A stretch of DNA of 36,809 nt from Bordetella parapertussis (GTDB lineage Bacteria > Pseudomonadota > Gammaproteobacteria > Burkholderiales > Burkholderiaceae_D): contig CAMCXB010000020.1 in the NCBI GenBank assembly GCA_945883145.1, positions 1-36,809 on the forward strand, given 5' to 3'. Positions 7,931 to 16,238 of the stretch are shown here, one piece after another (the first letter of the stretch is position 1; each line of letters opens with the position of its first letter). The translations under genes and the position numbers were made by a program. The notes beneath the pieces were generated by a model. It was not told where the DNA came from. It was given only the letters and a program-made list of their open reading frames with translations, and ran no database searches.

Positions 7931-9652
7931 ATGTCGCTATCCATTACTCCTCATCACGCATTTTCTGGCCTACCTCAAGCTCTGTTGCAGGCTAATTTAT
8001 TTGATGTGCAGCAGCTTGAGTCCATTAAGCGCCAAAGCCAGTCACAAAAAATTTCTTTCATTGAAGCGCTACTAAAAAACAATCTCATTCCTTCAACCAC
8101 TCTTGCTCAATTTTGCGCCAAAACTTTTTCTTGTCCATTAATTGATCTCACTGCGATTAACTTATCTTCCTTGCCCGACAAGTTGATTGACAGTCGAACT
8201 ATGCATAATCAGCAAGTCGTCGTTTTATCGAAACGCGAAAATAAACTTGCTGTCGCGATTGCAGATCCCACACAAACTCAGGCTTTAGATCAAATTAAAT
8301 TTCAAACTGGTCTAGCTGTTGAACCTATTGTGGTCTGTCATAAGCAATTAATGGAGTTAATTAATCGACTTGGACAAAGTGCAGAACAAAATTTACATGA
8401 TTTAATCGGCAAAGATCTTGATCAAACTGAACTAGTCAATGATATAGAAATCATTAATGAAAAAAATGAAAGTAATGCTGAAATTGATGATGCGCCTGTC
8501 GTTCGTTTTTTACAAAAAATATTAACTGATGCGATCAACATGGGTGCATCAGATTTACATTTTGAACCCTTTGAAAAATTCTATCGTATCCGTTTTCGAG
8601 TTGATGGTGTATTAAGAGATATTGCGCAACCGCCCTTAGCGATTAAAGACAAAATTGCATCGCGCATTAAAGTCATTTCACGCTTAGATATCTCAGAAAA
8701 ACGCGTGCCGCAAGACGGACGCATGAAGTTAAATATTTCCACTTCACGCAGTATTGATTTTCGTGTCTCTACCTTGCCGACTTTGTTTGGTGAAAAAATC
8801 GTGATGCGTATTCTCGATGGTAGTCAAGCTACCTTAGGTATCGATGCACTTGGTTATGAACCCGAACAAAAAGCCTTGCTACTAGAAGCCATACATAGGC
8901 CCTATGGCATGGTACTGGTGACTGGTCCTACCGGCTCAGGGAAAACTGTCTCTCTCTACACCTGCTTAAATATTTTGAATCAACCTGGCATTAACATCGC
9001 TACTGCTGAAGACCCCGCTGAAATTAATTTACCCGGTGTGAATCAAGTCAATATTAATGAACGTGCTGGACTGACTTTTCCAGTCGCTCTGAAAGCTTTT
9101 TTACGACAAGATCCTGACATCATCATGGTGGGTGAAATACGTGATTTAGAAACTGCAGACATTGCCATTAAAGCTGCACAAACTGGTCACATGGTGTTTT
9201 CTACTCTACACACTAATGACGCACCCGCTACCTTAACGCGTTTTTTAAATATGGGCGTCGCGCCCTTCAATATTGCATCCGCAGTCAATTTAATTACGGC
9301 ACAAAGACTCGCTCGACGTCTTTGCTCCTGCAAGAAAGCTAGTACGCATTCTGAAGAATTATTCATCAAAGCTGGTTTTGAAGCCGCTGATTGTGATGGA
9401 AGTTGGACTGCTTATCACCCTACTGGCTGTGAGCGCTGCAATCAAACTGGTTATAAAGGTCGGGTTGGTATTTATCAAGTGATGCCTATCACAGCTGCGA
9501 TGGAAAAAATCATTCTTACCAACGGCACTGCGATGGAGATTGAAGCACAAGCACAACGCGATGGCATTAAAACTTTACGTCAAGCAGGCTTAGTCAAAGT
9601 GAAGCAAGGCATGACTAGTTTGGAAGAAATTCTCAGCTGTACCAATCAATAA
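7931..9652 (+). CDS. pilB: Type IV pilus assembly ATPase PilB
   Basis: This cytoplasmic hexameric ATPase drives pilus extension. In 573 residues it shows an N-terminal T2SSE_N (MshEN-like) domain (about 25-160), then the GspE/PilB ATPase core. Walker A is GPTGSGKT at 332-339; an Asp box (ASDLHFEP) lies upstream, Walker B is in DPDIIMVGEIRDLETA, and a His box follows (TGHMVFSTLHTND). A Zn-type Cys cluster follows, CSC ... CERC; the first pair is C-x-C instead of the common C-x2-C. Length and domain order match PilB, not the shorter retraction ATPase PilT. pilC and pilD follow on the same strand, and no pilin gene is next to it. The start at 7931 has no strong ribosome site. Confidence 0.96.
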   Translation: MSLSITPHHAFSGLPQALLQANLFDVQQLESIKRQSQSQKISFIEALLKNNLIPSTTLAQFCAKTFSCPLIDLTAINLSSLPDKLIDSRTMHNQQVVVLSKRENKLAVAIADPTQTQALDQIKFQTGLAVEPIVVCHKQLMELINRLGQSAEQNLHDLIGKDLDQTELVNDIEIINEKNESNAEIDDAPVVRFLQKILTDAINMGASDLHFEPFEKFYRIRFRVDGVLRDIAQPPLAIKDKIASRIKVISRLDISEKRVPQDGRMKLNISTSRSIDFRVSTLPTLFGEKIVMRILDGSQATLGIDALGYEPEQKALLLEAIHRPYGMVLVTGPTGSGKTVSLYTCLNILNQPGINIATAEDPAEINLPGVNQVNINERAGLTFPVALKAFLRQDPDIIMVGEIRDLETADIAIKAAQTGHMVFSTLHTNDAPATLTRFLNMGVAPFNIASAVNLITAQRLARRLCSCKKASTHSEELFIKAGFEAADCDGSWTAYHPTGCERCNQTGYKGRVGIYQVMPITAAMEKIILTNGTAMEIEAQAQRDGIKTLRQAGLVKVKQGMTSLEEILSCTNQ

Positions 9653-9695
9653 TCACTCTTAACCAGAGTCAATCAGAATAAAACAGGAGCGCAGA

Positions 9696-10925
9696 ATGGC
9701 AGCTACTAATACCGCACGCACCCATGCTAAGCAGACTGAAACGCTCTTTACTTGGGAGGGGAAAGATAAAAATGGTAAAGCAGTACAAGGTGAGTTACGT
9801 GCATTCAGCCCTAGTAGTATCGCTGCCACTTTAAGACGACAAGGTATATCGGCAGTACAAATTAAGAAGAAAAAATTCACACGTGGTAAAAAAATATCCG
9901 ACAAAGATATTTGTTTTTTTACACGTCAGCTATCCACTATGCTGAAAGCAGGGGTACCACTTTTACAATCATTTGATATTATTTCTCAAGGTAATGCCAA
10001 TCCTACTTTCTCAAAACTCTTACAAGAAATTCGTGCTGACATTGAAACCGGAAGCAGTTTACATTCTGCTTTCAAACGTCATCCAGACTATTTTGATGCG
10101 CTCTATTGCAATCTCATTGCAGCAGGTGAGCAAGCAGGTATTTTGGAAGAAATTTTAACTAGGCTAGCGTTGTATAAAGAAAAAACCTTAGCTGTAAAAA
10201 GAAAAATTCGTTCAGCGATGATTTATCCACTCGCGATTTTAGATGTGGCTGTTATTGTGACTACTGTCATCATGATTTGGGTGATTCCAGCTTTTAAGGA
10301 TGTATTTGCCAGCTTTGGCGCTGAGTTACCTCTACCTACAAAAATCGTAATTTGGCTATCTGATATGTTTGTGCATTACTGGTATTGGGTAGCAGCAGCA
10401 CTAATTATCAGCTCCTTGCTGTTTATTCGTGCTTGGAAGCGCTCTCCTTCTATGCAAATCAGCACCGATAAATTGTTATTAAAATTACCTCTATTTGGAC
10501 CTGTCATACGTAAAGCTATCATTGCACGATGGACGCGTACTTTATCAACCATGTTTGCAGCTGGTGTACCCTTGGTAGAATCCTTAGATTCTGTTGGTGG
10601 CGCTTCTGGTAATGCGGTCTATATAGAAGCCACCCGTAAAATTAGTGCTGCAGTGAGTAGTGGTTCTAGTCTAGTATCCGCTATGCAAACAACAAAAGCA
10701 TTCCCTGCCATGGTGACGCAAATGGTAGCAATCGGTGAAGAGTCCGGCGCACTCGATCAAATGTTAACGAAAGTCGCTGAGTTTCATGAAGAAGAAGTTG
10801 ATAACGCGGTTGCATCACTCTCTTCATTAATGGAACCTGTCATCATGGTGATTTTAGGAGTGGTGATAGGCGGTTTAGTGATTGCAATGTATCTACCTAT
10901 TTTTCAATTGGGATCCGTAGTCTAA
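9696..10925 (+). CDS. pilC: Type IV pilus inner-membrane platform protein PilC
   Basis: This polytopic inner-membrane protein works with PilB (and PilT elsewhere) to add and remove pilin subunits. Its 409 residues contain two T2SSF domains (about 75-200 and 280-400), each with the family Phe/Gly-rich signatures (FTRQLSTMLKAGVPLLQSFDI; ARWTRTLSTMFAAGVPLVESLD). There are three main hydrophobic segments (about 180-205, 225-250, 375-400). An N-terminal cytoplasmic region starts LFTWEGKDKNGKAVQGE, typical of PilC. An AGGAG site lies just before the ATG. The stop codon overlaps the pilD start by one base (TAATG), which indicates translational coupling. Confidence 0.96.
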   Translation: MAATNTARTHAKQTETLFTWEGKDKNGKAVQGELRAFSPSSIAATLRRQGISAVQIKKKKFTRGKKISDKDICFFTRQLSTMLKAGVPLLQSFDIISQGNANPTFSKLLQEIRADIETGSSLHSAFKRHPDYFDALYCNLIAAGEQAGILEEILTRLALYKEKTLAVKRKIRSAMIYPLAILDVAVIVTTVIMIWVIPAFKDVFASFGAELPLPTKIVIWLSDMFVHYWYWVAAALIISSLLFIRAWKRSPSMQISTDKLLLKLPLFGPVIRKAIIARWTRTLSTMFAAGVPLVESLDSVGGASGNAVYIEATRKISAAVSSGSSLVSAMQTTKAFPAMVTQMVAIGEESGALDQMLTKVAEFHEEEVDNAVASLSSLMEPVIMVILGVVIGGLVIAMYLPIFQLGSVV

Positions 10926-11800
10926 TGAATAACACATTACTACCATTTTTATTCACACCTGCTGGCACTTTGTCAGCTACTTTGCTATGGCTCATCATCG
11001 GTTTATGCGTGGGTAGTTTTCTTAATGTTGTGATTCATCGTATTCCTATCATGATGCAAAGAGAATCCGAGAATTATTTAGCGTTAGAACAAGACCAACC
11101 GCTAGTGCATCAAGACAGATATAACTTAATTCTTCCACGTTCAGCTTGTCCTGCTTGTGGACATACGCTTAGTTTCAAAGAAATTATTCCGATTTTTAGT
11201 TATTTCAAATTACACCGCCGCTGTAGCAACTGCAGCACGACTATCTCTTACCGTTATCCCTTAGTAGAAGGTGCAACCGGATTATTGTCTGGGTTGGTGG
11301 TGTGGATGTTAGGTAGCGAACTGGCTGGACTCAGCGCTCTTATTTTTGTGTGGATGCTGATTGCCATGACTTTTATCGATATTGATACACAAACTCTACC
11401 CGATGATCTCACCCTGCCTCTGCTGTGGTTAGGTTTGTTAATTAACCTCAATGGTGTGTTCGTTCCACTCAGTGATGCTGTCATAGGTGCTGCAGCCGGT
11501 TATCTTTTTTTATGGATAGTGTTTTGGGTCTTTCGTTTCATCACTGGCAAAGAAGGCATAGGTTACGGTGATTTCAAGTTACTCGCGGCTTTAGGTGCTT
11601 GGCTGGGTTGGATGATGCTTCCTCTTATCGTATTGCTCTCTTCCGCCATTGGCGCAGCAATCGGTTTGATTATGATTTTATTTCGCGGCCACCAACGTGA
11701 ACATCCGATTCCATTTGGCCCTTTTCTTGCGTTAGCAGGATTAGTAGCACTATTAGCTGGCAAACCTCTGATCGAGCTTTATCTGGGCTACCCGCTTTGA
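10925..11800 (+). CDS. pilD: Prepilin peptidase / N-methyltransferase PilD
   Basis: This membrane aspartic protease cleaves and N-methylates type IV prepilins and type II secretion pseudopilins. The 291 residues have the full bifunctional layout. A first membrane helix (GLCVGSFLNVVIHRIP) is followed by a cytoplasmic domain with four Zn-binding Cys (C75, C78, C100, C103; CPACGH..CSNC) needed for methyltransferase activity. The catalytic Asp motifs lie in IDIDTQTLPDD (about 151-161) and GYGDFK (D216). About seven further membrane helices make up the rest. It starts inside the pilC stop codon and is followed at 15 bases by coaE, the usual proteobacterial pilBCD-coaE order. Confidence 0.96.
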   Translation: MNNTLLPFLFTPAGTLSATLLWLIIGLCVGSFLNVVIHRIPIMMQRESENYLALEQDQPLVHQDRYNLILPRSACPACGHTLSFKEIIPIFSYFKLHRRCSNCSTTISYRYPLVEGATGLLSGLVVWMLGSELAGLSALIFVWMLIAMTFIDIDTQTLPDDLTLPLLWLGLLINLNGVFVPLSDAVIGAAAGYLFLWIVFWVFRFITGKEGIGYGDFKLLAALGAWLGWMMLPLIVLLSSAIGAAIGLIMILFRGHQREHPIPFGPFLALAGLVALLAGKPLIELYLGYPL

Positions 11801-11815
11801 TGGCATCATGGCGGT

Positions 11816-12457
11816 ATGAGCGCAGTCCATCCAACCACTTCTCTTGATTCCCGTTTATTTTCTATCGGCCTGACAGGCGGAATAGGGTGTGGCAAGTCCT
11901 TGGTGGCGGATTTATTTCAGTCGCGTGGTGCAAGCGTGATCGATACAGATCAAATCGCTCATGCGCTCACCACGGCAAACGGGCTCGCTATGCCTGCCAT
12001 TCGCGCTGAGTTTGGCGCAGCCTTCATCGCTGCGGATGGCTCTCTGAATCGCAGCGTAATGCGTGAGCATGTGTTTACCAATCCGACTGCCAGATTGGCG
12101 CTAGAAGCTATTCTGCACCCCATGATTGCGGCGCAAACTCGCCAAGCGGCAGAAGAAGCAAGAGGTGCCTATCTGATTTTTGTAGTGCCGCTTCTGGTGG
12201 AATCGGGTAAATGGCGTGATCGGGTCGACCGCATACTGGTGGTGGACTGTAGTGAAAATTTGCAACGAGAGCGTGTGATGCGGCGCAATCAACTGACAGA
12301 AAAACAAGTCACAGATATCATGCAGGCGCAGGCTACCAGGGCAGCACGTCAGTCAGTGGCAGACGACATCATCAACAATGAGAGCGATTTAGGGGTGTTG
12401 GAATCGCAAGTAGAAGAGTTGCATAATTTATATCTTACCCTGTCGATGAAAAAATGA
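11816..12457 (+). CDS. coaE: Dephospho-CoA kinase
   Basis: This enzyme catalyses the last step of coenzyme A synthesis, phosphorylating the 3'-hydroxyl of dephospho-CoA. The P-loop GLTGGIGCGKS (residues 18-28) is diagnostic. DTDQIAH follows where the substrate-binding Asp lies, and the lid and CoA-domain motif HPMIAAQTRQ and LVVDCSENLQRERVMRRN match the family. The 213-residue length is normal, with about 12 extra N-terminal residues before the P-loop strand. It lies 15 bases after pilD on the same strand, so it is probably co-transcribed with the pilus genes although functionally unrelated. The start is the first available ATG; no clear ribosome site is visible, and initiation may rely on coupling. 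Confidence 0.95.
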   Translation: MSAVHPTTSLDSRLFSIGLTGGIGCGKSLVADLFQSRGASVIDTDQIAHALTTANGLAMPAIRAEFGAAFIAADGSLNRSVMREHVFTNPTARLALEAILHPMIAAQTRQAAEEARGAYLIFVVPLLVESGKWRDRVDRILVVDCSENLQRERVMRRNQLTEKQVTDIMQAQATRAARQSVADDIINNESDLGVLESQVEELHNLYLTLSMKK

Positions 12458-12535
12458 ACGCAAAAGGCGGATAGATGTTTGTATTTTCCGCACACTTAGT
12501 TCAGAATCTCGCTGGTTACTTTCTAATCAACTCTT

Positions 12536-12551
12536 AAGGACTGGCGCTTTG
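12536..12551 (+). promoter_or_regulatory. Ribosome binding site that supports the TTG start of zapD
   Basis: AAGGA (12536-12540) lies 8 bases before TTG (12549-12551). The protein read from this TTG matches the conserved ZapD N-terminus, and no ATG or GTG fits. Confidence 0.6.
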
Positions 12552-13304
12552 ACCGTTTACGAATACCCTTTCAATGAGCGTATTCGCACCATGTTGCGGC
12601 TGGAGGACCTGTACGATAAATTTTGCTTCTTCGTACAGCAAAACAATCCACTCCAACATCATGTGGCACTCACTACGATTTTCGAAATGCTCGAGGTATG
12701 CGGACGCGCAGACTTAAAATCTGATCTCTTGCAAGAGCTTGAGCGTCAAAAGCAAACACTGGCCAGTTTTAGATCGAATCCCAACGTAGAAGCAGATCGA
12801 CTCAATGCGATTTTGCATGACGTAGAAAAAACAGCGAATGCGCTTATTTCTATGCAAGGCAAAACTGGTCAACATATTCGTGACAATGAATGGTTGATGA
12901 GCATACGTGGTCGCACCATTATTCCTGGTGGTGCTTGTGAGTTTGATTTGCCTTCTTATTTTGCGTGGCAAAAATTATCAGCTGATCAGCGTCGTACTGA
13001 CATCATGAATTGGTTTGGTCCGCTTGAACCTATGTTCTCAGCGATCACCATTATTTTACGTTTATTACGTGAATCAGGTCGCGCTTCCGATGCAGTTGCT
13101 ACGGCAGGTAATTTCCAACAAATGCTACAAGGACGTACTTATCAATTATTGCGTTTAGCAATTGATGAAAACCTTGGTGCTATTCCTGAGATCTCTGCCA
13201 ACAAGTATGTGTTGTGGATACGTTTTATGTCACAAGACGGTGACCTCAAACCAAAAGCATTTGAAGGTGATGTACCGTTTGAACTGACACTGTGTAATTT
13301 CTAA
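12549..13304 (+). CDS. zapD: Cell division protein ZapD
   Basis: ZapD (YacF, DUF1342) is a cytoplasmic protein that bundles FtsZ filaments and strengthens the Z-ring. The N-terminus (TVYEYPFNERIRTMLRLEDL) is the hallmark of the family. The 251-residue length is normal for an all-helical N-terminal half followed by a beta-domain (GRTIIPGGACEFDLPSYFAW). The start is TTG at 12549, supported by a ribosome site and by the conserved N-terminus; a TTG start suggests modest expression. coaE-zapD-yacG is the standard proteobacterial order. The target FtsZ is encoded about 9 kb away on the other strand. Confidence 0.95.
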   Translation: MTVYEYPFNERIRTMLRLEDLYDKFCFFVQQNNPLQHHVALTTIFEMLEVCGRADLKSDLLQELERQKQTLASFRSNPNVEADRLNAILHDVEKTANALISMQGKTGQHIRDNEWLMSIRGRTIIPGGACEFDLPSYFAWQKLSADQRRTDIMNWFGPLEPMFSAITIILRLLRESGRASDAVATAGNFQQMLQGRTYQLLRLAIDENLGAIPEISANKYVLWIRFMSQDGDLKPKAFEGDVPFELTLCNF

Positions 13305-13319
13305 GTTAGTCGGCAGCTT

Positions 13320-13499
13320 ATGGTTACTACTGTTAACTGTCCGACTTGTGAAGCCAAAGTAGTATGGCGTGAAGAAAATAAATTTCGCCCCTTTTGTTCA
13401 GAGCGCTGCAAGCAAATTGATTTAGGCGCTTGGGCAGAAGAAAAATATGTGATACCCGGTGCAATGCCCGTAGAAGATCAAGATCCTGAATTAAATTAA
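13320..13499 (+). CDS. yacG: DNA gyrase inhibitor / zinc-binding protein YacG (59 aa)
   Basis: This short reading frame (ATG at 13320, TAA at 13497-13499) lies 15 bases after zapD. It has the YacG zinc finger: C7 and C10 (CPTC), then C26 and C30 (PFCSERC), followed by the family sequence KQIDLGAWAEEKYVIPG. In Escherichia coli YacG binds GyrB and inhibits gyrase supercoiling. The acidic tail (VEDQDPELN) is usual for the family. Position and motif make this firm despite its size. It ends the rightward gene set; the Nudix gene on the opposite strand converges on it with 40 bases between. Confidence 0.93.
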   Translation: MVTTVNCPTCEAKVVWREENKFRPFCSERCKQIDLGAWAEEKYVIPGAMPVEDQDPELN

Positions 13500-13539
13500 T
13501 CGCTGTCTTTGTCTCTCTTGGACAGATCCATTCAATTCA

Positions 13540-13956
13540 TCACAGCGGTTCACCGTAACGAATTCTATCTAACCATTCAAGCAAAGGTATGGTTGCAGGG
13601 AGCACTGGCGCTACAGCCACACTACCCTGCCATGCAAGCTCTTGTCCTTCACGCGCTTCAGGCTCACCCTTCCATGCACGACTAATAAAAAAATGTAAGC
13701 GCACATGTGCGTGCGGATAAACATGCTCTACACCACACCAAGCATCAGCCGATAAAATCTGCACTCCCACTTCTTCTTCAAACTCACGTTTGAGTGCATC
13801 AAAAACTGATTCACCTTGCTCGACTTTACCACCGGGGAATTCCCAATAACCTGCAAAAGGTTTACCTGCAGGTCGACAGCCTAGCAAAACATCACCATTG
13901 GATTTCAATAAGATGCCTACTGCTACGTCGATAGGCAAAGTCTGTTTCACATTCAT
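13540..13956 (-). CDS. mutT: Nudix hydrolase, MutT-type 8-oxo-dGTP diphosphatase
   Basis: The 138-residue single-domain protein carries a perfect Nudix box, G-x5-E-x7-REFEEEVGV (G43, E49, R57, E58, E61, E62). Upstream, VLLGCRPAGKPFAGYWEFPGGK matches MutT, which hydrolyses 8-oxo-dGTP to prevent A:T to C:G transversions. Length and the surrounding motif fit true MutT better than other Nudix enzymes, but the family is broad and substrates can differ. Its start overlaps the stop of the upstream ATPase gene by 4 bases, so the two are co-translated. It converges with yacG. Confidence 0.85.
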   Translation of the reverse strand: MNVKQTLPIDVAVGILLKSNGDVLLGCRPAGKPFAGYWEFPGGKVEQGESVFDALKREFEEEVGVQILSADAWCGVEHVYPHAHVRLHFFISRAWKGEPEAREGQELAWQGSVAVAPVLPATIPLLEWLDRIRYGEPL

Positions 13957-14840
13957 GCTGTGTGCTTGCCCGCGTGCTTACCTGCATAATCGCGTGCAAA
14001 TTGCCATGCAACGCGACCTGAACGTGACCCACGCTGCAAAGCCCAACGCAATGCTTCTGCTTCTATTTCTGCTTTATCTGCCTTATCAGCTTTGACACTA
14101 AAATGTTTTAACCAGTAATGCACGATGCTGAGATAGTCATCTTGACGGAAGGGATAGAACGATATCCATAAACCAAAACGTTCAGATAACGATATTTTTT
14201 CTTCAACCGTTTCACCGGGATGTAAGTCACTATCTTCTGTATGCACATAACTGGTGTTATCTGACATGCGCTCTGGCAGCAAATGACGACGATTCGATGT
14301 GGCATAAATTAAAACATTATCTGATTGGGTAGCGATGCTGCCATCTAATGCGACTTTCAAGGCTTTATAACCACTCTCGCCTTCTTCGAATGATAAATCA
14401 TCACAGAAGATAATGAAACGCTCTGGACGTTGCGCCACCATTTCTACGATGTCAGGCAAATCTACTAGATGTTCTTTCTCGACTTCGATCAAACGCAAAC
14501 CTTGATCAGCATATTGATTCAAACAAGCTTTAATTAAAGATGATTTACCTGTGCCACGCGCACCAGTTAACAACACATTGTTTGCAGGTTTACCCGCAAC
14601 GAATTGACGTGTGTTTTGATCTATCTGTTCTTTTTGTACATCAACATGATGTAAATCCGCCAGACTAATGTGAGAGGTATGCACCACACCTTGCAAACGT
14701 CCTCTACCATCACGACTAACGCGCCAACGAAATGCGGTTGATGCTTGCCAATCAGGCGCTACCACTTGCGCGGGTAACAGTGGCTCTAATCGCGCTAGCA
14801 GCGCTTCTGCACGCACTAATAATTGTTCGAGTTCTTTCAT
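13953..14840 (-). CDS. AAA-type ATPase of the DUF815 family
   Basis: The 295-residue cytoplasmic protein shows an N-terminal helical part (1-80), a Walker A GARGTGKS (93-100) after NNVLLT, a Walker B-like stretch (RFIIFCDDLSFEEGE), and a sensor region with LIYATSNRRHLLPE. It matches DUF815, a widespread P-loop family of unknown role, often located near mutT and argJ in betaproteobacteria. The C-terminus (SGRVAWQFARDYAGKHAGKH) is basic. It overlaps mutT by 4 bases and lies 15 bases after argJ, suggesting one transcript argJ-ATPase-mutT. No function can be stated. Confidence 0.8.
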   Translation of the reverse strand: MKELEQLLVRAEALLARLEPLLPAQVVAPDWQASTAFRWRVSRDGRGRLQGVVHTSHISLADLHHVDVQKEQIDQNTRQFVAGKPANNVLLTGARGTGKSSLIKACLNQYADQGLRLIEVEKEHLVDLPDIVEMVAQRPERFIIFCDDLSFEEGESGYKALKVALDGSIATQSDNVLIYATSNRRHLLPERMSDNTSYVHTEDSDLHPGETVEEKISLSERFGLWISFYPFRQDDYLSIVHYWLKHFSVKADKADKAEIEAEALRWALQRGSRSGRVAWQFARDYAGKHAGKHTA

Positions 14841-14855
14841 AGTGAATGACTAAAT

Positions 14856-16082
14856 TTAAGAGCGGTAATCTGCGTTAATCGACACATAGTCATGCGACAG
14901 ATCACATGTCCATATGGTTGCATGCGCTGTACCACGTGCTAGTGTCACGCGCACAGTAATTTCGCTTTGCTGCATCACACGCTGACCTTGCTCTTCACGA
15001 TAATCAGGGTTACGTCCACCATTTTTCGCTACCCTTACATCATCGAGATAAAGATTGAGTTTAGCCACATCCAGATCCTGCACACCTGCATAACCAATCG
15101 CCGCCAAAATTCTGCCTAAATTAGGATCAGAAGCAAAGAACGCTGTTTTGACTAAAGGCGAATGACCAATTGCATACGCAATTTTTTTACATTCTTCTTC
15201 TGATTGTCCTTGCTCAATTTTAATCGTGATGAATTTCGTCGCACCTTCACCATCACGCACTATCATTTGCGCAAGCTCTTGCGCTAATTCTGTTATCACA
15301 TCGCGTAGTGCTGCATATTCAGCTGAAGCAGTATCATGAATCTGCAATTCACCCGCGCCTGTTGCCATTAAGATGAAAGAATCATTAGTGGATGTATCAC
15401 CATCGATAGTGATGCAATTAAAGGATTGATTTGCTGCATGCTTTACCAATTCTTCTAATAGCTGTTGCGACACCTTAGCATCACAGGCGATGAAACCCAA
15501 CATGGTTGCCATGTTGGGCTTAATCATGCCCGCACCTTTAGAGATGCCAGTTAACGTGACAGATTTACCTGCAATCATCACTGAGCGTGATGCTGCTTTA
15601 GGTTGCGTATCAGTCGTCATGATGGCTTCTGCTCCATGCAACCAATTATCTGTTTGTAGATTGGCGATCGCTGCTGGTAAACCTGCAATCAACTTATCAA
15701 CTGGTAGTGGCTCTAAAATCACACCAGTTGAAAAGGGCAAAATTTGTTGCGCATCACAACCTAGCAATGCCGCCAATGCATCACACGTTGCCTGTGCATT
15801 AGCTAATCCAGACTCACCTGTACCTGCATTGGCATTACCTGTATTAATGACCAAAGCACGAATAGGCTTGGCGCCTGCAAGATGCATTTTTGCGACTTGC
15901 ACTGGCGCAGCACTAAAACGATTAGTGGTGAACACACCCGCAACCGTTGCGCCTTCAGCTAAACGCATGACGAGCACATCTTTACGTCCCGGTTTTTTAA
16001 TACCGGCTTGTGCATAGCCACATTCAAACCCAGCTACTGGTTTTAAATTACTTGCAAGTGGAAGAGGTGAATTGACTGGCAT
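14856..16082 (-). CDS. argJ: Bifunctional glutamate N-acetyltransferase / ornithine acetyltransferase
   Basis: ArgJ transfers the acetyl group from N-acetylornithine to glutamate, closing the cyclic arginine pathway; bifunctional forms also use acetyl-CoA. The 408-residue precursor self-cleaves before a Thr in the motif KPNMATMLGF; here that is T193 (A192/T193). Other family motifs are visible: GVFTTNRF (near 49-56), VINTGNANAGTGE, SFNCITIDGDTSTNDS and the C-terminal ending. The sequence alone does not settle mono- versus bifunctionality. It is the first gene of the argJ-ATPase-mutT set and is insulated from secA upstream by a strong hairpin. Confidence 0.95.
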   Translation of the reverse strand: MPVNSPLPLASNLKPVAGFECGYAQAGIKKPGRKDVLVMRLAEGATVAGVFTTNRFSAAPVQVAKMHLAGAKPIRALVINTGNANAGTGESGLANAQATCDALAALLGCDAQQILPFSTGVILEPLPVDKLIAGLPAAIANLQTDNWLHGAEAIMTTDTQPKAASRSVMIAGKSVTLTGISKGAGMIKPNMATMLGFIACDAKVSQQLLEELVKHAANQSFNCITIDGDTSTNDSFILMATGAGELQIHDTASAEYAALRDVITELAQELAQMIVRDGEGATKFITIKIEQGQSEEECKKIAYAIGHSPLVKTAFFASDPNLGRILAAIGYAGVQDLDVAKLNLYLDDVRVAKNGGRNPDYREEQGQRVMQQSEITVRVTLARGTAHATIWTCDLSHDYVSINADYRS

Positions 16083-16148
16083 AGTAAGTACTCAAATGTG
16101 AGGAATGAGAAAGTAAATCAGAAATAAAATTAATCAAGCAATGTAATA

Positions 16149-16186
16149 AAAACTGGCGATAACAATTTTTTGTTATCGCCAGTTTT
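16149..16186. terminator. Perfect 17-base-pair hairpin between secA and argJ
   Basis: AAAACTGGCGATAACAA (16149-16165) and its exact complement (16170-16186) flank a TTTT loop. The arms end in A4 and T4, so the structure reads as an intrinsic terminator on either strand. It sits 52 bases downstream of the secA stop, where it would end secA transcription before argJ. Confidence 0.8.
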
Positions 16187-16238
16187 ATATTTCTTAATGC
16201 TTACATCAGCGCAAAAGCAGATTCTTACAATGTAAAGA

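Noticed and set aside
13501..13547. CGCTGT ... ACAGCG inverted repeat between yacG and mutT as a shared terminator
   Set aside because: Only six-base arms 35 bases apart with no U tract; not convincing.
15490..16017. 175-codon plus-strand frame inside argJ
   Set aside because: Antisense shadow of a well-conserved argJ; composition is that of the reverse complement and no ribosome site is seen.
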